A stretch of 64,000 nt of DNA, taken from positions 32,984 to 96,983 of the forward strand of contig NZ_JAHXBN010000009.1 of the NCBI RefSeq assembly GCF_019924045.1. The letters run 5' to 3'. This stretch comes from Dyadobacter fermentans. GTDB lineage: Bacteria; Bacteroidota; Bacteroidia; Cytophagales; Spirosomataceae. Below the pieces are notes generated by a model. The model was given only the letters and a program-made list of their open reading frames with translations. It searched no databases and was not told the origin of the DNA. Both the position numbers and the translations under genes were made by a program. Position 1 is the stretch's first letter. Every line of letters starts with the position of its first letter. Shown here one piece after another: positions 27,501-34,987 of the stretch.

Positions 27501-27656
27501 GGCATCGGTTCCGACGTTCAGCGCCCGCTCGCGACGGTAATTATCGGCGGTTTGACCAGTACATTGCTCTTTGCCCCGATACTCATTCCGCCGCTGTATT
27601 TATGGAGCGAAAAACGCCGCAAACCGCAGAAACCGAGGGAAGTTTTGGAGTTGTAA
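24513..27656 (+). CDS. Heavy-metal RND efflux pump (CzcA/CusA family)
   Basis: At 1047 aa it has the normal size of an HME-RND transporter, with two 6-helix halves and two large periplasmic loops. TM4 carries DFGIIVDGA (Asp400, Gly402, Asp406, Gly407, Ala408) and Glu413, the DFG-DGA-E signature of divalent-cation exporters rather than the DA-type signature of Cu/Ag pumps. The usual VEN triad reads AEH here. Near the N-terminus, IEAYPDIADTNVIV is also family-typical. It takes metal ions (perhaps Zn, Co or Ni; inference) from periplasm or cytoplasm and drives them out with proton import. The last codons overlap a predicted promoter for the next gene. Confidence 0.92.
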   Translation: MIKNLLFFSLRNRWVVIAVSVVLMAAGYWCFTQLKIEAYPDIADTNVIVVAQYPGRAAEEVEQQVTVPIERALQNTPNVLDRRSRTIFGLSVVQLTFKDGTDDYFARQQVTERLASAELPDGVAPELAPLSTAVGEILRYVVEAPPSYSPTQLRDLQDWVIKPALLQVPGIADVTTFGGPLKQFHIITSPEKLVKYGLSMQNVIDAINANNQNTGGNVIARGGQGFAIRGLGAIKNEQDIQNIVLKSDNGVPVFVRDVATVEITPPPPSGVMGYTITADKVDVSSGVEGIILLRRYENPSEVLKVLKERIADLEASELPEGVHLKPLYDRSFLIDHSLETVAHTLFEGISIVVILLIFFLGSIRSALVVALTIPFSLLFAFILMRLTGIPANLLSLGAIDFGIIVDGACVMAEHLIRKYRTASPEEKQQGIVKITLLSAQEVGREIFFSVTIIILAYMPILLMTRVEGKLFSPMALTLAFAVIGSMLAALTFIPVLISFAYKKALADPEKPMKEHKNFVLDFLTNSYSKALGGFLKNYKATVLVGFSIVTVLVLFGIKLGTEFLPTLDEGSIFLRGNFPAGITIQENASYAPKIRKIIAKYPQISFVITQTGRNDDGTDPFPANRNEILVGLKDYHLWSHTITKKELVEKIKADLQAQLPAVAFSSGQPIIDQVMEIVTGSAADLAVSVVGDDLNMMRKKAEAIAKIVKATPGADNVNIEQEGPQEQLAININRQAAARFGINVADIQNMIEAAIGGKTISTLYDGTKRYDIVIRFLPKYRNSIDAIKSVQVPSLTGALIPMSQLADIHFIEGQTNIYRYGSKRMVTVRTNIRGRDQGGFVKELQKKLNAQVHVPKGYSIIYGGQYENLERAGKQLAFTIPLTIVMVFLFLFMLFKNLPHTMVTMSCILFALGGGIVALLIRGYYFNVSAGVGFVSIFGISVMAGVLLVSALNRTAQAHENDLATHVLEASSEQLRAMLSILVVAIIGLVPAAISSGIGSDVQRPLATVIIGGLTSTLLFAPILIPPLYLWSEKRRKPQKPREVLEL

Positions 27657-27681
27657 CAGGGTTCTGAAAGGTGTATTTTTG
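27651..27681 (+). promoter_or_regulatory. Bacteroidota-type promoter for DUF5618-like gene 1
   Basis: TTG (27651-27653) is followed after 20 nt by TATTTTTG (27674-27681), matching the phylum's TTTG-N17-23-TAnnTTTG pattern. The start codon is 29 nt after the -7 box. The upstream box lies in the last codons of the pump gene. The same -7 box and leader precede copy 2. Confidence 0.65.
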
Positions 27682-27709
27682 TTTTGGTTAAAACTAAAAA
27701 CACATCACT

Positions 27710-28096
27710 ATGGCAACAAAAGACCCTGTTCTGGAAGCGAAACGCTATGTCGAGAATGCCCGTACTATTTTGCGGGAAAAGGCGATCAAAGAGGACGATT
27801 TGTACACTGATCGGAAGTATGTTAAACTCGCCGGACATGCGGCTTACACCGGTGTACTGGTAGCACTCGACAGCTTTTTTGGAATCAAAACCAAGAAACG
27901 GAAGGACGTTAACTGGTATAAAGAGCAGCTAGCCACAATTGACACAAAATTGCTCGGCAATTTTGTGAACGCCTACGAACTCCTGCATTTGTACATGGGT
28001 TATGACGGCACACAAGACGTTGTGGTCGCGCGAAGAGGTCTCGAACGCGCCGACGAAATCATCCATTGGGTTGAGCAGCGAACTACCACTTGCTAA
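27710..28096 (+). CDS. DUF5618-like protein, tandem copy 1
   Basis: The 128-aa, mostly helical protein begins MATKDPVLEAKRYVENARTI and ends ADEIIHWVEQRTTTC. The central segment DRKYVKLAGHAAYTGVLVALD and the later ELLHLYMGYDG are shared by all three tandem copies. I associate it with the DUF5618 family of Bacteroidota, whose function is not established; the helical composition and size resemble HEPN-like folds, but the HEPN catalytic RxxxxH is not evident. It has its own promoter and is the first of three paralogues in 1.4 kb. Confidence 0.72.
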   Translation: MATKDPVLEAKRYVENARTILREKAIKEDDLYTDRKYVKLAGHAAYTGVLVALDSFFGIKTKKRKDVNWYKEQLATIDTKLLGNFVNAYELLHLYMGYDGTQDVVVARRGLERADEIIHWVEQRTTTC

Positions 28097-28181
28097 TTAA
28101 TCCAGTGCCGACGAATAAATAGCACACTGAATTTGTAGTTGGAAATCTGCCCAAACCGCAGGAGTCCAGGGACGTTTAGGG

Positions 28182-28214
28182 TTTGGAATAGAATCTCCAG
28201 ACGATGTATTTTTG
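28182..28214 (+). promoter_or_regulatory. Bacteroidota-type promoter for DUF5618-like gene 2
   Basis: TTTG (28182-28185), 21 nt, then TATTTTTG (28207-28214). From TGTATTTTTG onward the leader is identical to that of copy 1 up to and beyond the start codon, so the promoter was duplicated along with the gene. Confidence 0.65.
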
Positions 28215-28242
28215 TTTTGGTTAAAACTAAAAACACATCACT

Positions 28243-28629
28243 ATGGCAACAAAAGACCCTGTTCTGGAAGCGAAACGCTATGTCGAGAATGCGCGTACTA
28301 TTTTGCGGGAAAAGGCAATTAAGCGAGACTATCTTTATACTGATCGAAAGTATGTGAAAATGGCCGGACATGCCGCCTATACCGGTGTTCTGCTGGCACT
28401 CGACGGCCTGTTCGGTATTAAAAGCAAAGGCAGAAAGGATATCAACTGGTATCGCGACCAGGTAGCAAGGACCGACAAAAAGTTGCTTACCAACTTTATG
28501 AGTGCTTACGAATTGCTGCATTTGTCTATGAGCTACGACGGTAACCTCGACGTTTCAACGGCCAAATCCGGTCTCCGACATGCCGACGAAATCATCCAGT
28601 GGGTGGAGCAGCGAACTGCCACCTGCTAA
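28243..28629 (+). CDS. DUF5618-like protein, tandem copy 2
   Basis: This 128-aa paralogue is the same length as copies 1 and 3 and ends QWVEQRTATC. The leader and roughly the first 25 codons are nearly identical to copy 1 at the DNA level, after which the sequences diverge (for example KSKGRKDINWYRDQVARTD against KTKKRKDVNWYKEQLATID in copy 1). No stop codons or frameshifts interrupt it, so all copies appear to be maintained. Confidence 0.72.
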   Translation: MATKDPVLEAKRYVENARTILREKAIKRDYLYTDRKYVKMAGHAAYTGVLLALDGLFGIKSKGRKDINWYRDQVARTDKKLLTNFMSAYELLHLSMSYDGNLDVSTAKSGLRHADEIIQWVEQRTATC

Positions 28630-28673
28630 TTAATTCATAGCCGAACGATAAGTAACATCTAAAACACATCACT

Positions 28674-29060
28674 ATGGCAACAAAAGACCCTGTTCTGGAA
28701 GCGAAACGCTATTTAGACAATGCCAGAACAATTTTGAAAGAAAAGGCAATGAAAGAAAATGATCTTTATAGCAATCGGAAATATGTCAAACTGGCCGGTC
28801 ACGCCGCATACACCGGCGTACTGGTTGCGCTGGATGGCTTCTTTGGCATCACAACGAAGAAGCGCAAGGATGTAAATTGGTACAAAGAGCAACTCGCTTC
28901 GATAGACAAAAAAGTGTTGGGCAATTTTGTGGACGCCTACGAACTTCTGCATTTATACATGGGCTATGATGGCACGCAGAATGCCATTGTTGCCCAACAA
29001 GGCCTCAAACATGCCGACGAAATCATCCAGTGGGTGGAGCAGCGAACTGCCGCTTACTAA
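28674..29060 (+). CDS. DUF5618-like protein, tandem copy 3
   Basis: The third 128-aa copy lies only 44 bp after copy 2 and lacks the duplicated TATTTTTG leader, so it probably shares copy 2's transcript. It keeps the ACACATCACT leader and an identical block of about 49 bp from its ATG, then diverges more than copies 1 and 2 do from each other. In protein sequence its second half (NWYKEQLASIDKKVLGNFV) is closer to copy 1 than to copy 2. A terminator follows. Confidence 0.72.
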   Translation: MATKDPVLEAKRYLDNARTILKEKAMKENDLYSNRKYVKLAGHAAYTGVLVALDGFFGITTKKRKDVNWYKEQLASIDKKVLGNFVDAYELLHLYMGYDGTQNAIVAQQGLKHADEIIQWVEQRTAAY

Positions 29061-29084
29061 TTAATAGATAGCCGATAAAAAAGT

Positions 29085-29122
29085 GAAGCCGGATCCAGCG
29101 ATGGGTCCGGCTTCATTGTTTT
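29085..29122 (+). terminator. Terminator after the DUF5618-like array
   Basis: GAAGCCGGATCC (29085-29096) pairs with GGGTCCGGCTTC (29103-29114) with one mismatch and a 6-nt loop. It is followed by ATTGTTTT and preceded by an A run, so it may work on both strands. Confidence 0.8.
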
Positions 29123-29252
29123 ACACGCTCAGTATTTATGCCTTATAATAATTATCCCGTGGATAAAACGGCTGTTTTTAGTTAAATTTCCTAAGTCGTA
29201 TGTCCTAACCGGAACACGTCATACTCAACTATACACTTTAAACTATCCTGCA

Positions 29253-29888
29253 ATGAAGCAAAAACTCTACCTCCTCTCCTTCATGCTCTTCACCGGCTTT
29301 ATCTCCGCCGCACAAGCGCCCAATTCCATTCCGGGCGAGTACCATTTGCAGGGCGTGATGGAAACAGCTTCTGCGCTCCTTCTCAAACAGGACAGCACCT
29401 TCGAGCTCTATTTTTCTTACGGTGCTATGGACCGCCAGGGAAACGGAAAATGGCAGTTCCAGGACGGAAAAATCATTCTCAACAGTCGTTCGAGACCAGA
29501 ACGTGATTTCGCGCTGGTAACGAGCAAAGTCGCCTCCGACGACCTCACCACGATCAAAATTGTCGACAGCAATGCGCAGATCCTGCCTTTCTTTGAAACA
29601 CTGATCAAGACCGCAGGAGGCGAAAAGTACGGCAAAATGAACCAGGAAGGCATGTTTCAAATACCGAAGACAAAAACGACCGGTATCGACCTGTTCTTCA
29701 CCCTGGCTCCTGAACGTTACACTTCATTTCCGGTGGAATCGGACGACAATTATTTCGAATTCCGCATTGAACCCTGGATCATCGAGATTTTCGTTGAAAA
29801 TATCGTGCTGAAACCCGAGAAAGACGGCCTGGTAGGCGAGCATCCGCTCCTCAAAGGTGACGCATTCTCGTATGAGAAAATGAAATGA
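29253..29888 (+). CDS. Secreted protein of unknown function
   Basis: The 211-aa product has a signal peptide (MKQKLYLLSFMLFTGFISAAQA). Its first half looks like a small beta-sandwich or lipocalin-like fold (IPGEYHLQGVMETASALLLKQDSTFELYF, then GNGKWQFQDGKIILNS), a pattern common in exported Bacteroidota proteins that respond to dose-type features. I do not recognise a named family. It stands alone: a terminator lies upstream and the next gene converges on it with no gap (stop codons adjoin at 29888/29889). Confidence 0.7.
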   Translation: MKQKLYLLSFMLFTGFISAAQAPNSIPGEYHLQGVMETASALLLKQDSTFELYFSYGAMDRQGNGKWQFQDGKIILNSRSRPERDFALVTSKVASDDLTTIKIVDSNAQILPFFETLIKTAGGEKYGKMNQEGMFQIPKTKTTGIDLFFTLAPERYTSFPVESDDNYFEFRIEPWIIEIFVENIVLKPEKDGLVGEHPLLKGDAFSYEKMK

Positions 29889-30572
29889 TCACACGTACTG
29901 CCTGTCCCCGACCAGGTTGATATCTTTCACTTCAAGGATATTCTTGTCGTAGCCATACTTCGTTACGTTAATCATCGCTCGTGCGACCTGCGTGAGCGTA
30001 GAAACCCCGTTCGGAAAAATCGCTTTCACGATGGGGTACATCCATCCGATATACTTGTACAAACTCAACAGGTTTTTTTGCCCTTCTGTTGCTTTCATAA
30101 AGCCTGGCCGGAATGCAAATACCTGATCGAAAGGGAGTTTCCGCAGATCATTCTCGGTTTTACCCTTCACCCTTGCCCACATCAGGCTTCCCTTTTCCGT
30201 ACTGTCGGTGCTGGCTCCCGAGACATAACAAAACGTCATGTCCGGGTTCAGGCGGCTCATTACCCCGGCTACATGCATGGTGAGGTCGTAGGTGATACGC
30301 CGGTATTCGGGCTCTTTCATTCCCACTGAGGAGGTACCCAGGCAGAAATAGCAGGCATTATAGCCCTTCAATTCGCGCTCGATCGGGGAAATATCGTAGA
30401 AGTCCTTGTGCACGATCTCTTTAAGCTTCGGATGGCTCATACCGAGTGGGCGGCGGTTGATAATGAGTACCGATTCGACGTCCGGGTTCTCCAGACATTC
30501 CAGCAGTACCCCCTCACCCACCATGCCGGTCGTACCGGTAATGATTGCCCTTATTTTTCCTTCAACGGCCAT
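29889..30572 (-). CDS. NAD(P)-binding Rossmann protein (atypical SDR)
   Basis: The 227-aa protein opens with a Rossmann nucleotide-binding loop (ITGTTGMVGEGVLLECL, GxxGxxG) and keeps a CYFCLGTSS strand and an FRPGFM segment like epimerase/NAD-binding family proteins related to HTATIP2/oxidoreductase-like YwnB. The usual YxxxK catalytic pair is not obvious, so it may be a non-classical reductase or a redox-responsive binding protein. It is transcribed in the same direction as the SDR gene 58 bp upstream and could share its transcript. Confidence 0.75.
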   Translation of the reverse strand: MAVEGKIRAIITGTTGMVGEGVLLECLENPDVESVLIINRRPLGMSHPKLKEIVHKDFYDISPIERELKGYNACYFCLGTSSVGMKEPEYRRITYDLTMHVAGVMSRLNPDMTFCYVSGASTDSTEKGSLMWARVKGKTENDLRKLPFDQVFAFRPGFMKATEGQKNLLSLYKYIGWMYPIVKAIFPNGVSTLTQVARAMINVTKYGYDKNILEVKDINLVGDRQYV

Positions 30573-30630
30573 AGTTTGTTTGGATTTGAAATGCTGTTAA
30601 TGCCGCAAGATAAGGAGATTTCAAAGTCAA

Positions 30631-31476
30631 TCAGACGTCGAAATTCGTTGAAACGGACACTGATTTCCAGTTTTCCAGCTCACCCGAAAATGCAGCGATT
30701 TTTGCATTGGCCATACCGAATGCGTCCTCGCCCAACACCAGGTGCAGCGGGGGATTTGCTTCGCCTGCAATGCGGATCATCGCGTCGGCCGCTTTGGCAG
30801 GATCACCGGGTTGCTGGCCGTTAATCTGCTGCTGGTGCAACGCCTCGGAATCACGCACCTTCTGGTAATCGGCAATGCTGTTTTTAGGAGTTACGAACGA
30901 TCCTGCGGTAAGGAAATCGGTGCGGAAATAACCGGGCTCAACGATCGTCACCTTCACACCAAAATCTGCCACCTCGGCCGCCAGCGATTCCGACAAGCCG
31001 TTAACCGCAAATTTGGTGGCGCAATAGATCCCAAAGCCCGGAAATGCCCCTGTGATACCGGCGATCGACGAAATATTGAGAACATGCCCCGATCCCTGCG
31101 CACGCAGGTGCGGCATCACGGCACGGATTACATTCAATGTCCCAAAGACGTTCACATCGAAATTGCCCCGCGATTCGGCGTCCGAAAGCTCTTCCAGGCT
31201 ACCTGCCAGGCCATACCCTGCATTGTTCACGACCACGTCTATACGACCGAACGCAGCCAGCGTATCGGCGATCGCCTTTCCAACGCTCTGCTCGTCTGTT
31301 AGCGATACACTGAGCGGCAAAAACTGCGCTTCTGTACTTCCTACCGCGGTTTTCAGTTCATCGATGGAGCGTGATGTAGCGGCTACTGAGAAACCATTAG
31401 CCAATAATTTTTGCACAAGTGCCAGTCCCAGGCCTTTGGAGGCGCCGGTAACAAACCATACTTTTCTGTTTTCCAT
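30631..31476 (-). CDS. Classical short-chain dehydrogenase/reductase
   Basis: This 281-aa SDR has the cofactor loop TGASKGLG (~10-17), NNAGYG (~86-91), the catalytic Ser in NISSIAG and the YCATK Tyr/Lys pair (~150-155), and PGYFRTDF after the active site. It resembles the DltE-like SDRs often annotated as ketoreductases that lie beside AraC regulators. It probably reduces a small carbonyl compound with NADPH (the Arg in TSRSIDE favours NADP; inference). The AraC gene is 87 bp upstream on the same strand and is the likely regulator. Confidence 0.9.
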   Translation of the reverse strand: MENRKVWFVTGASKGLGLALVQKLLANGFSVAATSRSIDELKTAVGSTEAQFLPLSVSLTDEQSVGKAIADTLAAFGRIDVVVNNAGYGLAGSLEELSDAESRGNFDVNVFGTLNVIRAVMPHLRAQGSGHVLNISSIAGITGAFPGFGIYCATKFAVNGLSESLAAEVADFGVKVTIVEPGYFRTDFLTAGSFVTPKNSIADYQKVRDSEALHQQQINGQQPGDPAKAADAMIRIAGEANPPLHLVLGEDAFGMANAKIAAFSGELENWKSVSVSTNFDV

Positions 31477-31563
31477 TGTTCTTTGTTGATTGTTTTAACA
31501 TGACAAAGGTAAAATGGCAGCCGCGCCGGGGCATTGCGCAGTTCAAACAGATACTTGCAAAAT

Positions 31564-32466
31564 TCAAACAATGCGGAAGGCGGACGGAGTAAAGTTGGTC
31601 TGCTTCTTGAAAAAATTGTTGAAATGCGAAGGTTCTTCGAAGCCGAGACAGTAGCTGATCTCCGAAATGTTCCAGTTCGTATGCCTCAAAAGTGCTTTCG
31701 CTTCGGACGCAAGCCGTTCGGCAATATGTGTGGTCGTCGTTTTGCCGGTTGTTTCGCGAATAGCGCGATTCAGATGGTTGACATGTACAGATAGATGCTG
31801 CGCAAAATCGTTCGCGGAGCGCAATGTAAAGCGCTGAGACGGCGCTTCGATCGGGAACTGGCGTTCGAGCAATTCGGTAAATACGGCGGTAATCCGCGAG
31901 TTGGCGTTAGGATGCTGGTACAATGCTTCGCTGGGCTGCATTTTAAGGGCATAATGCGCCAGTTCAGTCACGTAGTTCCTTAGCAGGTCATATTTAAAGG
32001 GATAATCGGAGGCGATTTCTTCCAGCATTTTCTCGAAAATCTGGCTTACATGGGCATCCTGAATGTCGTTGAGAATGTAGGACGGCTTTCCGCCCACGGC
32101 AAACATGGGTAAATCGGCTACATTGCCGCGCAGCTTTTCAGAGAAAAAACCTTCTTTGAAAATGCAGAAATACCCCGTAACAGTGTCACAGGCCGCTTCC
32201 CAGGTATAAGGTACTGTCGGATTGAAAAACATCAACGCGGTCCCGTCGAGTTCGAGGCTTTTGTCGGCGTAGTGATAGAGGTTTTTGCCCCGTATCAGCG
32301 CAATCTTGTAAAAATCCCTGCGGCTATACCGTGCAGGTACGGGGTTCGCAAGTAAGTTTTCACCCATCGGGAACACGTTGAAATGCCCGATGTCCTGCTG
32401 CAAATTTTCCGGCAGCCAATTGAACTTGTATTGATAGAATTCTTCGAGTGATTCCGGTTTTTCCAT
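31564..32466 (-). CDS. AraC-family transcriptional regulator
   Basis: The 300-aa protein has an N-terminal cupin-like sensing domain (1-~170) and a C-terminal AraC DNA-binding domain with two helix-turn-helix motifs: FAQHLSVHVNHLNRAIRET and ISEISYCLGFEEPSHFNNFF, then KKQTNFTPSAFR. It lies upstream of, and in the same direction as, an SDR gene; AraC/SDR pairs of this layout are common in Bacteroidota and usually respond to a small aromatic or carbonyl compound. Its own promoter must be in the 209-bp gap towards the methyltransferase, which contains the 7-bp repeats. Confidence 0.92.
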   Translation of the reverse strand: MEKPESLEEFYQYKFNWLPENLQQDIGHFNVFPMGENLLANPVPARYSRRDFYKIALIRGKNLYHYADKSLELDGTALMFFNPTVPYTWEAACDTVTGYFCIFKEGFFSEKLRGNVADLPMFAVGGKPSYILNDIQDAHVSQIFEKMLEEIASDYPFKYDLLRNYVTELAHYALKMQPSEALYQHPNANSRITAVFTELLERQFPIEAPSQRFTLRSANDFAQHLSVHVNHLNRAIRETTGKTTTTHIAERLASEAKALLRHTNWNISEISYCLGFEEPSHFNNFFKKQTNFTPSAFRIV

Positions 32467-32496
32467 GCCACGAAGTTACAAAAATCAAATAGAAAA

Positions 32497-32543
32497 GACC
32501 ATAGACCATAGACAATAGACCATGGTCGGCGGTCGGCGGTCAG
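32497..32543. repeat. 7-bp-period repeat array, locus 2
   Basis: Consecutive heptads from 32497: GACCATA, GACCATA, GACAATA, GACCATG, GTCGGCG, GTCGGCG, then GTCAG. It matches the GACCATA/GACCGCC family at 10792 and switches strand sense midway (GACC units, then GGTC units). It lies 30 bp upstream of the AraC gene start. Confidence 0.8.
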
Positions 32544-32675
32544 ATTTTATCGCTCGATTAATTCACACATCACCCGTTTATAAAACAGTACTTTTCCCTA
32601 ATTTAGATTTTTGAACAAAACCTTTTACCGGAATCCATTCACACACCACACTCCAATCCATACACATTTTCTTCA

Positions 32676-33650
32676 ATGAAACCTTTCAGTCCACTGCTTA
32701 CCGAGCATCTTGAAAACGGCACACTAGTTTGTCCTTTATGTTTGTCCCCCCTAAAAATCGTTGACGAAAGCATTTACTGCACCAATACCACGTGCTCGCA
32801 TTCGACCATCGAAATACCCCTGATTCAGAAGAAGATACCTATACTAGTTAATTTCGACGAAACCATCCTGAGTAAAGACGCATTGCTCGCCACCGGTGGA
32901 GAGAGCCTCATCCCCCGCAGCGGCAACAAATACGATACTATCAAAAGGATTTTCTGGGGAAGCGACGGCAAAACGAAGCGGAACCTGGCTCAATTCCTGG
33001 AAACTCTTCCCAAACAACCGGGGAAAAAACCCACCGTACTCATCATCGGCGGCGGCGCGGTGGGGAACGGCGCGGCTGGCATGTATGATGCCAAGGATAT
33101 TACTATACTTTCATTCGACATTTACGCCTCCTCCAACACCGATTTCATCGCCGACGGCCATTCCCTGCCCATTGCAGATAACAGCATCGACGGTATCTGG
33201 ATCCAGGCGGTACTCGAACACGTCATGTACCCACAACGCGTGGTAGCGGAAATCCACCGTGTACTCAAACCCGGAGGTATCGTTTACGCCGAAACGCCGT
33301 TTCAGCAGCACGTACACGAAGGTCCCTACGACTTCACCCGCTTCACCGAAAGCGGCCATCGCCTGCTGTTCAAGGATTTCAAATTGCTGGATTCGGGCTT
33401 CCTGACCGGCATCGGCACCGTTCTGCTCTGGAATGTGCGGTATGCTGCCTGGGGACTTACACGCAGCAAAAAAGCAGCTATTGTTATTGCGATGGCATTT
33501 GGCTGGATCCGATTTTTCGACCATCTCGTGCCCGATTCATTTAATGTAGATACCGCGAGCGGAGTTTATTTCCTTGGCAGAAAGGATCCGAACCACAAGT
33601 TCAGCGACAAGGATATTGTAGCACATTACAAAGGGTTTCAGAGGAAGTGA
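32676..33650 (+). CDS. SAM-dependent methyltransferase with N-terminal zinc ribbon
   Basis: The 324-aa protein starts with a likely zinc-binding segment (CPLCLSP, then CTNTTCSHS, ~19-42). A class I methyltransferase domain (~115-235) follows, with a glycine-rich SAM loop (VLIIGGGAVGNG), the D/N-rich ADGHSLPIADNSIDGIW segment and VLKPGGIVYAETP. The last ~90 residues are helical with one hydrophobic stretch. The substrate is unknown; this architecture occurs in proteins acting on carbohydrate or lipid-linked precursors. A second zinc-ribbon methyltransferase of different length sits at 62998. It is divergent from the AraC gene. Confidence 0.82.
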   Translation: MKPFSPLLTEHLENGTLVCPLCLSPLKIVDESIYCTNTTCSHSTIEIPLIQKKIPILVNFDETILSKDALLATGGESLIPRSGNKYDTIKRIFWGSDGKTKRNLAQFLETLPKQPGKKPTVLIIGGGAVGNGAAGMYDAKDITILSFDIYASSNTDFIADGHSLPIADNSIDGIWIQAVLEHVMYPQRVVAEIHRVLKPGGIVYAETPFQQHVHEGPYDFTRFTESGHRLLFKDFKLLDSGFLTGIGTVLLWNVRYAAWGLTRSKKAAIVIAMAFGWIRFFDHLVPDSFNVDTASGVYFLGRKDPNHKFSDKDIVAHYKGFQRK

Positions 33651-33656
33651 TTTTTT

Positions 33657-33693
33657 GACCGCCGACCATAGCAAATCGTCTATGCTCGGCGGT
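33657..33693. repeat. Hairpin built from 7-bp repeat units
   Basis: GACCGCC and GACCATA units at 33657-33670 are mirrored: ACCGCCGACCATAG (33658-33671) pairs with CTATGCTCGGCGGT (33680-33693) with one mismatch and an 8-nt loop. It lies 6 bp after the methyltransferase stop, behind a T run, and could act as a transcript 3' end. Confidence 0.7.
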
Positions 33694-33718
33694 TGACCGT
33701 TCCGATTGATGTAAGGAG

Positions 33719-33973
33719 TTACTTCTTCGCCTCTGCAAGCTCTTCTTCATTCAGCTTCCTCAGTTCCTCAATCAACTCCTTCGCCTCGTTAATCACTTCC
33801 CAAAGCTCCTTTTTTATTTCATCCCAAAAGGGTTCCATTGAAGCTCTGTCTTCATCCGAAACCGAATCATACCATTTATAAAATTCGGTTTTGATGGCGG
33901 GTATGCTGGCGCGATCGGCCGCTATCAGCTGCAACCGATACTCATTAAGGCGACGCCTGAATTCTGCTTTCAT
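33719..33973 (-). CDS. Small helical protein of unknown function (84 aa)
   Basis: It is highly charged and predicted helical (EEELRKLNEEELAEAKK at the C-terminus, KWYDSVSDEDRASMEPFWDEIKKEL in the centre). I recognise no family. It overlaps the preceding 62-aa gene by 4 bp (ATGA), which supports both being real and translationally coupled. Confidence 0.6.
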   Translation of the reverse strand: MKAEFRRRLNEYRLQLIAADRASIPAIKTEFYKWYDSVSDEDRASMEPFWDEIKKELWEVINEAKELIEELRKLNEEELAEAKK

Positions 33974-34158
33974 GAGTGCTTATTAAGAAGTTCTAACATC
34001 ATTTTTAACATATTTCTCAGCTTGATCGCTTCATTGGTGTACGCCTCAAATTCAGCGTCGCTTAATTGATCGTTGGAACCAAGCAAAACGTTTTCGATAT
34101 GTTTCAACCGCGCATTAGCCTGTTCAGCCAGCTTTTCCCGCCTGGTTCTTCTCGCCAT
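33970..34158 (-). CDS. Small basic helical protein of unknown function (62 aa)
   Basis: The N-terminus is strongly basic (MARRTRREKLAEQANARLKH) and the rest amphipathic helix (NEAIKLRNMLKMMLELL). It could bind nucleic acid or pair with the acidic 84-aa protein encoded by the overlapping next gene; the opposite charges invite that idea. This is inference. Confidence 0.6.
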   Translation of the reverse strand: MARRTRREKLAEQANARLKHIENVLLGSNDQLSDAEFEAYTNEAIKLRNMLKMMLELLNKHS

Positions 34159-34255
34159 TGTATAGTGTGTAAAACTTAAAATTAGGCTTTCCGGGAAGAA
34201 AACTCAACTGAGAAAGAGTAATTTCCACCACCAATGATCCTGCGGCGAACAAACC

Positions 34256-34912
34256 TCATTTCCAGGCTCTATTCCGGTCCGTCAGATAAGCCAACCCCAG
34301 CACAATCACCTGCAACACCACGAACGAGCCAAGCAATGCGGGAATGGAATCATCCGGCGGCGGGCCGAACATGTTGAAGATTTCGGCGATCACAAAGAAG
34401 GCAATCAGCGAGAACAGGCCCCATTTTCCCTTACCGTTGAGTGCGCGGGTGTTTTTGATATAAATCCAAACGCCCGCAACGAAGATGACCGATTCCGTTA
34501 ATACAGTCAACGGCAGAGAGTTCCACATGCCCATTCCGAATTTTTCACTGCCAAAAGGCGTCAGCGGAAGATCGGGAACGTGTACTACGAGGTCGAGAAA
34601 CCAGTGGCTGAGTACTGCCAGGCCAACGACGATGGCGCTCCGCATATCTTTTTGCAACAACCAATAAATACCACCGCAGATAAGGCCCCACACCACACCC
34701 ATCACAAGGCTATGCGTGTAGGGATAATGGACAAATTCAAATGGCGTCACCTCCGTAAAGCCCGGACGGATTTTCACCTGCTCGACATCCAGCATGAGCA
34801 GGAACGGCCAGAGGATATCGACAAACTCTACGGCGACGAAGAGCGCCAGGAGCGAAACTTTGGGAGCGGCTTTCTTAGCCCCGAATGCTAAACCATAATG
34901 ACCTAGAAACAT
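34256..34912 (-). CDS. YdjM-like multi-pass membrane protein
   Basis: The 218-aa protein has six or so hydrophobic segments and His-containing motifs placed as in the YdjM/LexA-regulated membrane-bound metal-dependent hydrolase-like family: GHYGLAF at the N-terminus, YPYTHSLVMG (~63-72) and SHWFLDLVVHVPDLP (~101-116). The catalytic status of that family is uncertain. It is 76 bp downstream of a Crp/Fnr-type regulator on the same strand and may be its target. Confidence 0.75.
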   Translation of the reverse strand: MFLGHYGLAFGAKKAAPKVSLLALFVAVEFVDILWPFLLMLDVEQVKIRPGFTEVTPFEFVHYPYTHSLVMGVVWGLICGGIYWLLQKDMRSAIVVGLAVLSHWFLDLVVHVPDLPLTPFGSEKFGMGMWNSLPLTVLTESVIFVAGVWIYIKNTRALNGKGKWGLFSLIAFFVIAEIFNMFGPPPDDSIPALLGSFVVLQVIVLGLAYLTDRNRAWK

Positions 34913-34987
34913 AACACAAGTGATTGATTAATGACCCTGCAAAGGTATCTGGGCCATTTTCGTACACACTTGACCTAGATCAAGAAA

